Shown here: positions 11,872-21,877 of the stretch, piece by piece | How positions within the stretch are numbered: the first letter of the stretch is position 1 | How the letters are laid out: every line of letters begins with the position of its first letter | Assembly: GCA_965644315.1 (NCBI GenBank) | Contig: CBFFRQ010000031.1 | Span: forward strand, 496,001-560,000 | Origin: Caecitellus pseudoparvulus | Taxonomy: Eukaryota; Bigyra: Bicosoecida | Length of the DNA: 64,000 bases | Direction of reading: 5' to 3' | The notes under the pieces: generated by a model | Seen by the model: the letters and a program-made list of their open reading frames with translations, nothing else | Database searches by the model: none | What the model was told of the DNA's origin: nothing | Translations under genes and position numbers: made by a program

Positions 11872-13148
11872 TTAAATGCGTTTTGTGTTGCCGGATCCGC
11901 GTGTGTGATCGTCGCACCAGTCGTCCCACTCTCGAGCCTTCTTGGTCGCAGCGTCATGGGCGGCTTCGTCGTCCTCCTCCCCGGCGGCGTACAGCTCATC
12001 CAGCTTCTTCACGTGGTGCTTCGCTGCCCTGCAGAGAAAAAAGGGGGGCTTGACAGGGTGTGGGCCCTGCTTGGGTGCCAGGTGGCCGCAAAGCTGGTGG
12101 GGAAACGCACTCTTTTGAAGCTTCGCTCCGAGCACGGGCAGCGGCCACCTCCTGAGCAGCAAACTCTTCCATGGTCATGGGCGGGGCATCGTAGCCTGGC
12201 TTGATGAGGGTGGCCCGGATGGTCTCTCTTGTCTGCTGCAAGTCTGGCCCCAGCCGTGTCAGGGTCTGCGCAGGGGGGGAGGTGGGCGCAGTGGCAAGGT
12301 GGCCCTCGCAAGGCCTCACAGTCACGCACGATGCCAGGTCGGTCAGGGGCTGTCACGGCTGCGATGGCAGCTTCTTCTTTGGCAAGGCGCTCGGCCTCCG
12401 CAGGGCGCATGCGCCCATCCCCCGCAGCGGCTGCCGCGTGGGCTTCAGCAGCTGTCGGCGCAGACCGGGCCACCATCATGTGCAGCATGGGCAGCTCGGC
12501 GGCGATGTGGCCGAGGTCGTCCACAGCCTCCAACGCCGCCAGCTGCAGCGCATCTAACCTGCGCCCGCGCGTGTCCTCGTCGTCGCCTGCGCCGGCCCCC
12601 ACGCCGTCTGCCTCTGCCTCGCCGGACCAGGCTACACTGCCCACACGGCCCTGTAGCTCCGCTCGGAACTTGGCGCGCCCGACCAGGTACGCCCTGCGCT
12701 GCGCAGGGTCGAACGTCATGCCCTCCTCGTCATCGATGAGGTCCTCCCCGACAAGGGAGGCTTCCTCCTTCCGCAGCGCTCCTAGGCGTTGCAGGCTTTG
12801 CAGGAACGTCAGCAGGGCAGCCCGAGCCCCGCGCAGTGCAGGAAGTCGCTGCGCAGGGACGTGGCGCCGCTGCAAGATTTTGGCGCGCCAGAAATCAGGC
12901 AAGAGGTATCGAATGTGCCCCGTGGGGATGTCACTCAGCTCCTCGTTGGCTGACAGCACCCTCTCGCTGCGAATGCGCTTGACCAAACTTGCGAGCTGCG
13001 CCAGGGCTTCAGCGTCTGGTGCTGGACCGGACTCTGCGGCTCCGGGGGGGGCAGAGCCTTCAGCGTCTGAGTTTAACACAGACTGAACAGTGTCCCAGCA
13101 TCGATCAAATGCCGTGCCGATGTCCTCCCCTGCGATGGCGGCCGCCAT
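11872..13148 (-). CDS. TAP46: TAP42/TAP46 (IGBP1) family PP2A-associated protein
   Basis: Three exons (13148-12330, 12265-12111, 12028-11872), phases 0 and 2, encode 376 residues. TAP42-family proteins bind catalytic subunits of PP2A-type phosphatases and act downstream of TOR. The evidence is the helical N-terminal domain with GHIRYLLPDFWRAKIL, matching the family's R/K-YLLVPYFLAEL region, and above all the C-terminal motif AREWDDWCDDHTRGSGNTKR, the family's signature ending. The central part (KPGYDAPPMTMEEFAAQE) matches the conserved PTMTVEEF-like segment. Intron 1 is 64 nt and intron 2 is 82 nt. The gene ends about 160 bp before the OPA3-like start, on the same strand. Confidence 0.9.
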
Positions 13149-13233
13149 GGTGTTTGCTCTGCGGATTTTGACCACCACGCCAGCCAGCTCAGAAGCACAG
13201 TGAGCACATCCACGAGCCTCAATCATAAGACGG

Positions 13234-13260
13234 ATGCATTCAAATGCATTCAAATGCAAC
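13234..13260. repeat. Short tandem direct repeat GCATTCAAAT upstream of TAP46
   Basis: Two and a half adjacent copies of a 10-11 bp unit (GCATTCAAAT) sit in the roughly 200-bp gap between the helicase stop (13351) and the TAP46 start (13148). The stretch is AT-rich in a GC-rich background. It could be a promoter or 3'-end element; nothing further can be shown from one copy. Confidence 0.5.
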
Positions 13261-13350
13261 TTGAAGCGACTTGGGCATGAAATGTGGGCGAAATGTGACC
13301 CCTGCAGGCTTCTGCAAACTGACCTGGGCTGGCGTGCCACCTGGGCTGGC

Positions 13351-16300
13351 TCAGCGCTTGCCCTTCTTCTTCTTGCCTTTCTTCTTCTTGTCCCCGGCCC
13401 CTGCGCCACTCCGCTCGGCAGTGGCGGCGTCCAGCTTCTTGTGCAGCTGACGCAGCACCGCGGAGCGCGCGTTGCCCGAAAGCTTCTTGCCTGCGCCAGG
13501 AATCGCTGTGCGGTCGGCGGACATGGCAGCCGCCTTGGCCAGCGTGCCTGCGCGGGCGGCCTTGCGAGCTGCCTCGCCACACCCGTGGCTTTCCGGCATC
13601 CCGTGCTTGAAGCAGTACCGCAGCTTGCACAGGCGGCAGACGGAGCCTGTGACGGTGTTGGCGTCACATCCGCTCCGCCCACACCGCCGCTGGGTGGCCT
13701 CCACCATGGCGTCCAGCAGAGCCATGTCCTCATCCTCCTCTGCACCTGCCGCCGCAGCTGCAACAGCGGCCACCTCTTCAACGCTGCGTGTCGTCTCGCG
13801 GCTGGTCCAGCCGTTGGCTGCCTGCCGCGCCACCGTGGCTGCACCAGGCGCCTTGGCGGCGCCCCGTGCCGCAGCCCTGGCTCGCCGCTCAGCTGCAAGG
13901 GCGCCCAGGGCACTGTTCCCAGGCGATGCACCTGCTGGAGCAGAGCCCGTGGAGCGCCCCCCGCCCCGGGACGTCCGTGCAGGGACGGTCTTGAGGGGGG
14001 CAGGCGTGGGAGCTGGTGCGGGGGCTGGCTGCACTTTGCTCTGGATGCTGGTGGGCACGGCCGTGATGAGGAGGCGCTTGCGGCTGCGGCCTCGCACAGG
14101 CTTGCCCAGCGTCAGGCTCATGTGGTGCACGGCCGCCTTCTCCGCTGCCTGGTGCCCCCGTGCGCGCAGGAAGGAGGAGGCCGTGACGGGGTAGGCCAGG
14201 ACCAGGCTGGGCGTGGCGGTGTCCGGGCACACCATGACTGCGGGCAGGAGGCCCTTCTCCACCTTGGCCCGGTCTGCCGGCGGGCAGTGTGGCAGGACGG
14301 CAGTCAGCACCTGCGCCGTCAGGCTCTGCACGACACGGGAGATGGAGGCGAGAGCTTCCGCGCTGCCCCCAGACGCATTGCACAGGGAGGAGGTGAGGGA
14401 GATGCAGCGGGCCCAGATGTCCGCCTCTGGCTGCTGCAGGGGCGTGCTGCCTGGCTGGGCTGGCAGGGGGTGGGCCTCCACCCAAGGCGCACACCACCCT
14501 CGCAGGGCCCCCGCAGGCAGCTTCATGGTGCAGCCCAGCAAGGCCCGCACGTGCCCCGTGAGCAGAGCGTCCATGCCCTGTTCGCCCAGCTGTGGCAGGG
14601 GCTGCCGAATCTTCTTGGTGGAAGGCGGTGTGGGCGGTGGCGTGGCCGTTGCTTCGGAGGACGGCGCTGCAGGGGGCAGCTCAGGCAGCGCCGCCTGCGC
14701 CACCGGTGGCGCCTCCGCGACGTCCATGCCCAGGAACACGGCAGCTGTCTGCACTTCCCCTGCCTGCTCTGCGTGGGCGAACAGGCTGGCGATGTGGGGG
14801 TCAGCGCACACCGTGTCGCTGTCCCCGATGATGACCACTTGCCGGCGAGCTCGCGTGACGGCGACGTTGAGTCGGCGGAAGTCTGACAGGAAGCCCACCG
14901 TGCGCGTGGGATTGGAGCGCACCAGGGACAGCACCACGGCTTCCTTCTCCTGCCCTTGGTAGCCATCCACTGAGCGCACCTCCAAGCCGGGCACCCCCGA
15001 AAAACGCTCCTTCAGCGCGGCCACCTGTGCGTTATACGGCGTGATAACGGCGATGTCCGCCGCGGCCAGGCCTGCCGCCAGCAGCATGGTGACGTAGCGG
15101 TGCACCACCTCCACCTCGCCCGGGTTGCGCTTACTCTCAGCGGCGGCCAGCAGGGCTCTGCCTGAGGCTCGGGAGGCACCTGCCTCGGCGCTGGCGTGGC
15201 CGCCGCCCGCCACCTCGGGGCAGTCACACCCCGCCGTGTCCAAGATGACGATGGGGGTGGACAGGGTGTCCACGTCCACGTCCACGTCGCCCACACGCAG
15301 AGAGGGGGGGAGGCCTCCGCCCCCACCCCCCACCACGGACGCCACAGATGGCAGCTGTGGCAGGGTGTGCCCCGCCACGCTGGCGTGTGGGTGGAGTCCC
15401 CCCCCGTACAGCGTGGTGCTGGACCAGGCACCGATGGCTGCATGCATGCGGTACTGGGTGTCCAGCATGGTCACCAGGCCCGCCGCCCGCTCCGGGAGCA
15501 AGACCTGTGCCGGGGAAGTCGACCTGGAGTCGTACATGGCCACGACGCGGTCCACGAGGGTGTAGCCCAGGCCACCTTGCGCCGCCGGCTGGGACATGAT
15601 GGTGGGCGGCAGCTGCATGTGGTCCCCGGCCAGAACGGCCCGGCGCCCCAGCATGAGAGGGATCCACGCCGCCGCCTCGGTGCTCTGGGCGGCTTCGTCA
15701 ATCACCACGACATCAAAGGGAGCCGCTTCCCCTCCGCCGTCCCCCGTGGCCGCTCCGGAGCCAGCCTGCGCCGCCACCGCCCGCTGCAGCACTCTGGAGG
15801 CGGCGCCGGGAATGGTGGCCAGCACGACATCGGCCCCACGCAGGACGGCGGAGGTGACGTCACTCTCCCGCTCACGCAGCTCACGCCGCAGGGCCTTGGC
15901 CAAGTGCCGTGCGTCCCGCATGCCCACCTTGTCCTGGCTGCGCTTGGCACGCCGGAGGTCTTTGAGGGCGCCATCCAGCGCGCCCCGGGCGTCAGCGACG
16001 ACCTGAGATCGCGAGTCTCCCGCCACCACCGCATCCAGCGTGTACCCGACGAGGTCCTCCGCCACCCGCGCGGGGTGCCCGATGCGCACGACATGGGGGT
16101 TGGCGCCGTCCCCCCCCGCATACGTGTCAGGCCGAGAGGCCACCCTGCCCCGTGCCACGTCAGCCACCCCCAACCGCACCTCCACCAAGCGCTCCAGCAA
16201 GTTGTCCACTGCGACGTTGGAGGGGGCACAGGCCAGGACGCGCTGGCCCCGCGCCACGCACTGCCGGATGATCTCCACGACAGTCGTGGTCTTGCCCGTG

Positions 16301-17085
16301 CCGGGGGGGCCGTGCACGACGGCGATGTCCTGGGCCGCCAGCGCCATGCTAACTGCGTGGGTTTGGCTGGCGTTCAGGCCGCCGTGGAAGGGCGTGAAGG
16401 GGGCCCGCTCCGCCACCCGCGGCAGGTCGTCGGGGTTCACGCTGAAGCTGGCAGCCATGGTCTGGGGTGCGTCGCCCTCACTCGCTGCCTTGCGGGGGGT
16501 GGAGCCAGCCCATGGGAAGAGGGCCCGTGCCATGCGCGCGGCGGGGCCGAAGGCGCCAGCCTTCACTGCCGCCAGCGCCGCGGAGATGCGCTTGTGGGTG
16601 ACGTCGTTGGGCAGGGCGTCCATGCGCACGCGCTCGCCGTGCAGCTGGACGCCCCCCCGCCCCTCCTCCTCCTCTTCCTGCTCTCTCAGGGACACCCGGA
16701 TGCTGCGGTCGGTGACTTTGAACACGACTCCGGTGGCAGCGTGGCTGATGCTGCCGTGCCCGCCCGCAGCCTTGGCCACTTTGTGGTCCACCAGCCCCAC
16801 GACGGAGCCGGGGGAGAACTTGTGGGGGGGCAGGGGGCCTTCCTCCTCTCGGTGCACCAGCATGACCTCCGTGCGCCCCAGCAGGCCGACTGTCGTGGAC
16901 ACGAGCTTCAAGCACGTCAGCGTCGTGCCTCGGGCTTCCAGTGCAGCTGTGTCCGACTCTGCCAGCGCATCCTGCACCGTGTTCACCTCCTCTTCGTGCT
17001 CCAGCGCCAGCAGGCGGGCTTGCTCGGTGGCCCACTCAGAGGTGCTGCGCGGAGCCACAATGGCCAGCGGAAACGAGGCCGCCAT
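13351..17085 (-). CDS. IGHMBP2: IGHMBP2/SMUBP2-like SF1B RNA/DNA helicase
   Basis: A single long exon gives 1244 residues from the ATG at 17085; an in-frame ATG at 17286 would add 67 residues. SF1 (UPF1-like) helicase motifs are all present: motif I GPPGTGKTTT at about residue 258, motif II VVIDEAAQSTEAA, motif III GDHMQLPPT, TQYRMH, and the C-terminal motifs VRSVDGYQGQEKE and RLNVAVTRARRQ. A beta-barrel 1B-type region precedes motif I. After the helicase core come an R3H-like segment (residues about 985-1020, RGHQAAEKAAVHHMSL) and an AN1-type zinc finger (CGRSGC...CRLCKLRYCFKHGMPESHGC), then a Lys-rich tail ending GKKKKGKR. Helicase-R3H-AN1 is the IGHMBP2 order. IGHMBP2 associates with ribosomes and unwinds RNA and DNA 5'-3'. 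It shares a divergent upstream region with PGAP3. Confidence 0.92.
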   Translation of the reverse strand: MAASFPLAIVAPRSTSEWATEQARLLALEHEEEVNTVQDALAESDTAALEARGTTLTCLKLVSTTVGLLGRTEVMLVHREEEGPLPPHKFSPGSVVGLVDHKVAKAAGGHGSISHAATGVVFKVTDRSIRVSLREQEEEEEGRGGVQLHGERVRMDALPNDVTHKRISAALAAVKAGAFGPAARMARALFPWAGSTPRKAASEGDAPQTMAASFSVNPDDLPRVAERAPFTPFHGGLNASQTHAVSMALAAQDIAVVHGPPGTGKTTTVVEIIRQCVARGQRVLACAPSNVAVDNLLERLVEVRLGVADVARGRVASRPDTYAGGDGANPHVVRIGHPARVAEDLVGYTLDAVVAGDSRSQVVADARGALDGALKDLRRAKRSQDKVGMRDARHLAKALRRELRERESDVTSAVLRGADVVLATIPGAASRVLQRAVAAQAGSGAATGDGGGEAAPFDVVVIDEAAQSTEAAAWIPLMLGRRAVLAGDHMQLPPTIMSQPAAQGGLGYTLVDRVVAMYDSRSTSPAQVLLPERAAGLVTMLDTQYRMHAAIGAWSSTTLYGGGLHPHASVAGHTLPQLPSVASVVGGGGGGLPPSLRVGDVDVDVDTLSTPIVILDTAGCDCPEVAGGGHASAEAGASRASGRALLAAAESKRNPGEVEVVHRYVTMLLAAGLAAADIAVITPYNAQVAALKERFSGVPGLEVRSVDGYQGQEKEAVVLSLVRSNPTRTVGFLSDFRRLNVAVTRARRQVVIIGDSDTVCADPHIASLFAHAEQAGEVQTAAVFLGMDVAEAPPVAQAALPELPPAAPSSEATATPPPTPPSTKKIRQPLPQLGEQGMDALLTGHVRALLGCTMKLPAGALRGWCAPWVEAHPLPAQPGSTPLQQPEADIWARCISLTSSLCNASGGSAEALASISRVVQSLTAQVLTAVLPHCPPADRAKVEKGLLPAVMVCPDTATPSLVLAYPVTASSFLRARGHQAAEKAAVHHMSLTLGKPVRGRSRKRLLITAVPTSIQSKVQPAPAPAPTPAPLKTVPARTSRGGGRSTGSAPAGASPGNSALGALAAERRARAAARGAAKAPGAATVARQAANGWTSRETTRSVEEVAAVAAAAAGAEEDEDMALLDAMVEATQRRCGRSGCDANTVTGSVCRLCKLRYCFKHGMPESHGCGEAARKAARAGTLAKAAAMSADRTAIPGAGKKLSGNARSAVLRQLHKKLDAATAERSGAGAGDKKKKGKKKKGKR

Positions 17086-17407
17086 GTTGCAGATAAAGCC
17101 CTTGGCCTGCCACAGGTAGCTGACTGCTAGGGCACTCCGAAAAGCAGTCCACGCACGCTTGCTGGCTGGGCTTGGTATTGTGCGGGGGCCGGGCATGTGT
17201 GTGGACCTGGTTCGGGTCGCAACGCAGGCGAAACGCCGTGCCGACACCCTCCCTTGCGCATCCTTGAACGCGCAGGCACATTCCACCCCCCCCCATGATG
17301 GCTTGAATTGATTTTCCTCGCCAACGTTGCAGGGTTACCTATTGCAGCCGCTCTTGGCCTGGCCCTGCGCCCTGCCACCTTCACTTGTACCTGAAGCGGA
17401 AATCGCC
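17086..17407. other. Divergent intergenic region between helicase and PGAP3 genes
   Basis: This 322-bp gap separates two divergent starts and probably holds both promoters. It contains AATTGATTTTCC-type AT-rich sequence near 17308-17320, a poly-C run at 17286-17294 and the GCGGAAAT element just before the PGAP3 ATG. I see no TATA box or RNA gene. The upstream in-frame ATG of the helicase (17286) lies inside it. Confidence 0.5.
17396..17403 (+). promoter_or_regulatory. GCGGAAAT element 4 nt before the PGAP3 start codon
   Basis: Exact copy of the recurring 8-mer, reading GCGGAAATCGCCATG, so it lies in the 5' leader or core promoter of the PGAP3 gene. Confidence 0.4.
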
Positions 17408-18496
17408 ATGCAGCTTCGGCGCATGCGCCGTTGGCTGCTGCTTGCAGTGTGCGCTGCCTGGAGCAGCGCGGCGATGGCCAGCACAGGGGATCAGCTTGCT
17501 CCATTCAAATCCTGTGTGAACGTGTGCCGCTCCAACAACTGCAAAGCTTCAGGCCCTGATGCCCTTGTGAGCGAGACACCGCTGTGGCTGCTGGGCTGGA
17601 CATGGTGCGTGCAGCCGCCTGGGGGCGCCCAGGCTTCCCCACCCCGCCCGCACACCCTCCCCCCACCTCTGCTCAGTGCTGAGGACTGCAATTACCAGTG
17701 CATGCACTCCACCGAGCGCCTGCGGGCGATGCAGGGCCAGCCCCCCGTGCAGTACTTCGGCAAGTGGCCCTTCACACGCGTGGCCGGGTGCCAGGAGCTG
17801 CTGAGCACCGTGTTCAGCATGGGCAACGCCCTGCCACACCTGTTCTTCCTCTTGTTCCTGTGGCCCACCATGCCCTCCAGCGGCATGTCTGGCGCCCTGG
17901 CCATCTACGCACTGGGCTGCATCAACACCTGGTGGTGGAGCACCGCCTTCCACTGCCGGGACAATTTCTGGACGGAGCGCCTGGACTACCACTGCGCCAG
18001 CGTGCTGCTGGTCATGACGCTGCTGGTGACCATCGTGCGGGTGTTGCGGGTGCGCAGTCGGCTCGTCATGGCAGGCATCGCGGCACTGCTCCTGGGAGCC
18101 TTTGCACTGCACGTGGCGCACATGAACCTGGTGCTGTTCGACTACGGCTGGAACATGAAGCTATCTATCGGCGTGGTGGCGACGAACATCCTCCTGTGGC
18201 TGGGGTGGGTGGCAGTGCACGTGCGTAAGCGGCCGTATGTCCTGCACATGGCCCTGCTCAACTGTGCCTTGGTGGCAGCAGGCATGTTCGAGGTGTACGA
18301 CTTCTCGCCGGTGTGGGGGCACCTGGACGCGCATGCGACGTGGCACGGCCTCACCATCCCCATCGGCTTCTACTGGTACTACATTTTCTACACAGACTTC
18401 AAGGCTGAGACGCAGCACTGTGGAGCTGACTCCCTGTACGCCCCCGCACCCGGCAGCAAAGCCAAGGTGGACCCCCCCGCGGCGCCTGTGCCATAG
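17408..18496 (+). CDS. PGAP3: PER1/PGAP3-like GPI-anchor lipid-remodelling protein
   Basis: Two exons (17408-17604, 17677-18496) split by a 72-nt in-frame intron (GTGCGT...CTCAG) give 338 residues. Splicing produces WTCAEDCNYQCM, the family's W-x-C-x-x-DC-x-Y-x-CM signature, which confirms the intron. A signal peptide (MQLRRMRRWLLLAVCAAW) is followed by a Cys-rich lumenal segment (CVNVCRSNNC) and about seven membrane helices. Conserved acidic/His positions lie in FHCRDNFWTERLDYHCA and DAHATWHGLTIP; these are hallmarks of the CREST hydrolase superfamily to which PER1 belongs. The protein removes an acyl chain from GPI anchors in ER/Golgi membranes. The stop codon is only 22 bp from the stop of the convergent WDR12 gene. 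Confidence 0.93.
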   Translation: MQLRRMRRWLLLAVCAAWSSAAMASTGDQLAPFKSCVNVCRSNNCKASGPDALVSETPLWLLGWTWCVQPPGGAQASPPRPHTLPPPLLSAEDCNYQCMHSTERLRAMQGQPPVQYFGKWPFTRVAGCQELLSTVFSMGNALPHLFFLLFLWPTMPSSGMSGALAIYALGCINTWWWSTAFHCRDNFWTERLDYHCASVLLVMTLLVTIVRVLRVRSRLVMAGIAALLLGAFALHVAHMNLVLFDYGWNMKLSIGVVATNILLWLGWVAVHVRKRPYVLHMALLNCALVAAGMFEVYDFSPVWGHLDAHATWHGLTIPIGFYWYYIFYTDFKAETQHCGADSLYAPAPGSKAKVDPPAAPVP

Positions 18497-18518
18497 AAGC
18501 CCCTGGCCCGGGGCGTCT

Positions 18519-20085
18519 TCATGCTGGGAAGGCGTGCAATTGCAGGTGGGCGTCACTGCCGCCCGACCAGAGACCAGAGCCGTCTGGCGCCCAGGCCAAG
18601 GATAGCACCTTACTGGGCGCGGCGTCGGCAGGCGGCCGTGTGTCTGCGGCCGCCTCGGGGGTGACAGCGCTGGCCGTGGGCTGGTACTCGCCCTGCTGCA
18701 GCTCGGCGTGGGACTTGAGCGCGAAGACGGGCTTGTCTGCCCGCAGGTCCCACACGCGCACGCTGCCGTCATGTCCCGCCGACGCGAACAGGTGGTCGCT
18801 GCCTGGCTGCCACGCAATGCACGATACCCAGGCGGTGTGGGCTGTGGCCAGGGCGCGAGGGCGGCCGCCGTCACTCATGCGCCGCGCCCCCGAGGGAGCC
18901 CGTGAGTCCCACAGGCGCACCAGGTGGTCTGGGTGTCCCGTGGCGAGGAGGTAGCCCGCGCCGGGTGCTGAGGCCGGTGCGGAGGCCAGCGCTGAGACGA
19001 CCTTGTTGCAGGAGTGACTGTCCACCTCCACGCCCCCTGCGGCGAGGTCCCACACACGCAGGCTGTGGTCCCATGAGCCAGTCACCAGGGCAGCGGGTGC
19101 AGCGGGCAGCGTGGCCATGCACGTCACGGCACCTTTGTGCCCCAGCAGCTCCAGGGTGGGGGAGATGTCACTGACGGCGGGGAGGGCGGAGGGCGCAGGG
19201 GCCTTGGACCGCTTGCCTGCACGCCGCTTGGGCGCGGGGGCGGCGGCGGCGGCGCCGGCCTCTTCCACCAGCGCAGCTGTGTGCCAGGCGTGCACGATGC
19301 CAGACCAGGTGCCGGCGGCGAGGACTTGAGCGGCGCCGGCGCCGACGAAGGCGACGCTCTGCACCGCCTCCACGGCGCGCATACTCAGCACGTGTGCAGG
19401 AGCAGCCGTGCCGTCCATGTTCAGCATGTGCAGGGAGCCATCTGCGGCGCCTGCAGCGATGGCGCTGCCCTCGCCAGCTGCAACGCAGGTGAGGGAGTCG
19501 GGTGCTAGCAACACTTCCTGCTGCACTGCACCTGTGCTTGGGTCGTGCAGGCGGAGTGTGCCGTCGTAACAGGAAGAGATGGGGATGCTGTGGGCGGGGA
19601 GGAGGTGTGGCGTGAGCACCTGCTTGAGGACAACAGCTGCCGGCGGCACGCACGAGCCAGCGACGGCGACGCCGGAGACCCAGTCAGGCACCTCCTCGTC
19701 AGCTGCAAGCTCTGGGGCTTGCAGTGCAGGGAAGTACTTGATCTCCACGATGCTTTCCTGGGTTGCAGAGGCGGTGCAGGGCAGGGTGCGGGCATGGCAG
19801 GGGGGAGGGGAAGGCAGTGTGTGGGAACCAATTTCCGCGCCTGGCACGCACCGCGGAGACAGAGTGAGACTCCAAGTGCTTCGCGAGGCTGGAGCGCAGG
19901 AGCTGCCCTTGGATGGAAAAGTCGAAGGGCACGCGCTTCTCCAGGCTGAGCAGCTGGTTCACCACCTCGCTGAGGCCCAGACGGTTCAAGTTCGCCGGCA
20001 CAGCCAGTGGCGTCTCAGGAACAGCATACTTGTCCAGCGTCGCCACCAGGCGCACGCCCACCTGGGACAGCTGCTCCGCGGCCAT
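18519..20085 (-). CDS. WDR12: WDR12/YTM1 ribosome-biogenesis WD-repeat protein
   Basis: Exon 1 (20085-19852) and exon 2 (19757-18519), phase 0, give 490 residues. Residues 1-78 form the NLE (Notchless-like) N-terminal domain (KYAVPETPLAVPANLNRLGL; PFDFSIQGQLLRSSL), which binds the MIDAS domain of the AAA ATPase Rea1/Midasin. Seven WD repeats follow, with visible units such as GHKGAVTCMATL, TGSWDHSLRVWDL and FASAGHDGSVRVWDLR. With BOP1/NOP7 the protein forms the PeBoW complex acting on 60S pre-ribosomes in the nucleolus. A basic insertion (KRRAGKRSK) lies between blades. The 94-nt intron carries the GCGGAAAT element near its donor. The gene lies convergent to PGAP3 and close to BRX1, another 60S biogenesis factor. 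Confidence 0.93.
19831..19838 (-). promoter_or_regulatory. GCGGAAAT element in WDR12 intron 1
   Basis: In the gene's sense strand it reads GCGCGGAAATTGG, 13-20 nt after the donor of the only intron. Confidence 0.4.
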
Positions 20086-20200
20086 GCTGAGAGGGAGGTT
20101 GGAGCTCCAAACAGGGGGGCTTCCACGGCATGAGTGGGGGGGGAATGAAAACGTACATTGCGCGGCGGCAGCGGGATTTGACCAGGGGCGGGCGCTGCGC

Positions 20201-21786
20201 TCACGCCGTCATGGCCAGCACTTCAGCTTCGGGGAGCACGGCAGCGGCCCAGAAGCGCGCCAGCACGTCCCTGCCCCGTTCCAGTGTGGAGGCCTTCCAC
20301 TCTGGCGTGTCCACGTAAAATGCCGCCAGGCTGCCTTGGCGCTGAGGGGCGTCCACTGGCAAGACGGGGTCAGCTGCCAACGCCGCGTTCAGGGTGCGAA
20401 TGGCAGAGAACACTTCGATGGGCTGCAGCGTGCCGAACTCCTGCGTGACGGCCAGCTTGAGCACTCGCCCTGGCTCGTACTTTCCCCGTGGCACCGCAGC
20501 ACCGCCCTGCACAGCCTTGCCCTTGGCTGAGCGGGCTGGGGAGCGGGCACGAGCTGATGGCACAGACAGGCCCTTCCCAGCTGGCTTCAGCAGTGCGCGC
20601 ACGTCAGCCTCCTCCTGCGCACTGCCGACGCCTGCAGCGGCACGCGCCTCTGCGTACAGCTCATACCCTGAGCACTGTGGCTGCACGGGCACGAGGTCGT
20701 GCACGAGGTCTGCGAGCTGGGGCCCAGCCAGCAACTGCACGCCGGCTGTGAAGGAGCCTGACGTCACGTACGCGACACCCTCGCCGCCGGATGAGTCCCC
20801 CTGCACGCGCAGCTGGTCCAGCGTCACGCCAGGCACTTTGTCCTCCCCTGCAAAGCCGGCAATGCCCCGTGCCAGTTGCTCGGGTTGCCCGCCGTCCAGC
20901 AGCAGCGTGTCCACACCGCTAGGCCCCAGGCCCGAGTGCACGTCCACATGCACCAGGCGGGTGAGGGCAGCGTTGGACCGGGACACGCCCAGGCCCTGCA
21001 GCACCCGCATGACCGCAGCGCCTTCTTCCTGCAGCGCCTGGCCGCCGAAGTACAGCCCGCGAGGGAAGGTGTACTGCCCGCCAACGGCAGCTTGCTTCAG
21101 GCGCCCCAACCCATACCACGCGATCATGCCGGCGGCACGCAGGTAGAAGCAGTCACAGGGCCCGATGCCGTCGGGGTTGATGAGGGGGCTGAAGGCCACG
21201 TAGTCCTCGTTGGGGTTCGCGATGAGGTCTGCGAAGCGGCCGCTGTCGCCGCTGGGCGTCCCCGGCACAACGATGGAGTTGCGGTTCAAGTCCACGTTGT
21301 TGGGGTTGAAGCGCACGCGCCAGGCCATGCCGTGCGGGTTCACGGCGTGGATGAACACCGCCAGCTGCCCGCTGCGCAGGGGCTGGTCCGCGACGCGAGC
21401 TGCATAGTTCGTCAAAAAATCCCGCTGGATGGCAGAGCCCACGTAGCCTTCGGGGCCGTGCACGCCTGACGAGTGCACAAAGACAGCTGTTGGGGCGGGG
21501 GGTTCTTCGTCATCTTCTTCGGAGTGAATGACGGCAAAGTCAATGCACAGCTCCTCGCCGTCAGGGCCCCTGCGTGAGCATCGGGATTCGGCGGCGGTTC
21601 GAATTCCGCAGAGGGCGTCGTCCCCCCGCGCAGGCTCTTCACTCACAGCAGGCCTTCCCGTGCGCCCACTCTGTGGGAAATGACTCTGGCAGTGGGAATG
21701 GCAGCAGCAGCCGCCAGGAACTGCGCCCGTGCAGCCTTGTAGTTGGTGTGGAACCAGGCGTCCACCTCGGAGGCTGACGCAGCCAT
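20201..21786 (-). CDS. DUF2817 / M14-like carboxypeptidase-family protein
   Basis: Two exons (21786-21647, 21569-20201) joined in phase 2 over a 77-nt intron give 502 residues. The join places the N-terminal helix (WFHTNYKAARAQFLAAAAA) directly before GPDGEELCIDFAV, the order seen in DUF2817 proteins, which are related to zinc carboxypeptidases of the M14 clan. Conserved stretches are SSGVHGPEGYVGSAIQ (putative metal ligands His and Glu), HAVNPHGMAWRVRFNPNN followed by VDLNRN, and VHVDVHSGLGPSG (third ligand His). Usual bacterial members are about 350-380 residues. Here an internal Ser/Arg/Ala-rich insertion (residues about 370-410) lengthens the C-terminal part. No signal peptide is visible. 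Substrate unknown. Confidence 0.85.
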
Positions 21787-21877
21787 GGCGAGGCGGGCCG
21801 TGAGCGGCGTGTGTGACAGGGCAAGGGCAGGCAGGACGCAGGAGGGGCAGGGCGCCGTGCAGAGTTGCATTTGCACC

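Noticed and set aside
12009-13931. A 640-codon minus-strand frame spanning TAP46 and the helicase 3' end
   Set aside because: It reads through introns and past a stop in the true frame. Splicing three exons instead recovers the complete TAP42 family sequence and C-terminal signature.
15196-17130. A 644-codon plus-strand frame opposite the helicase
   Set aside because: Antisense artefact of high-GC coding DNA; the minus strand carries all helicase motifs in one frame.
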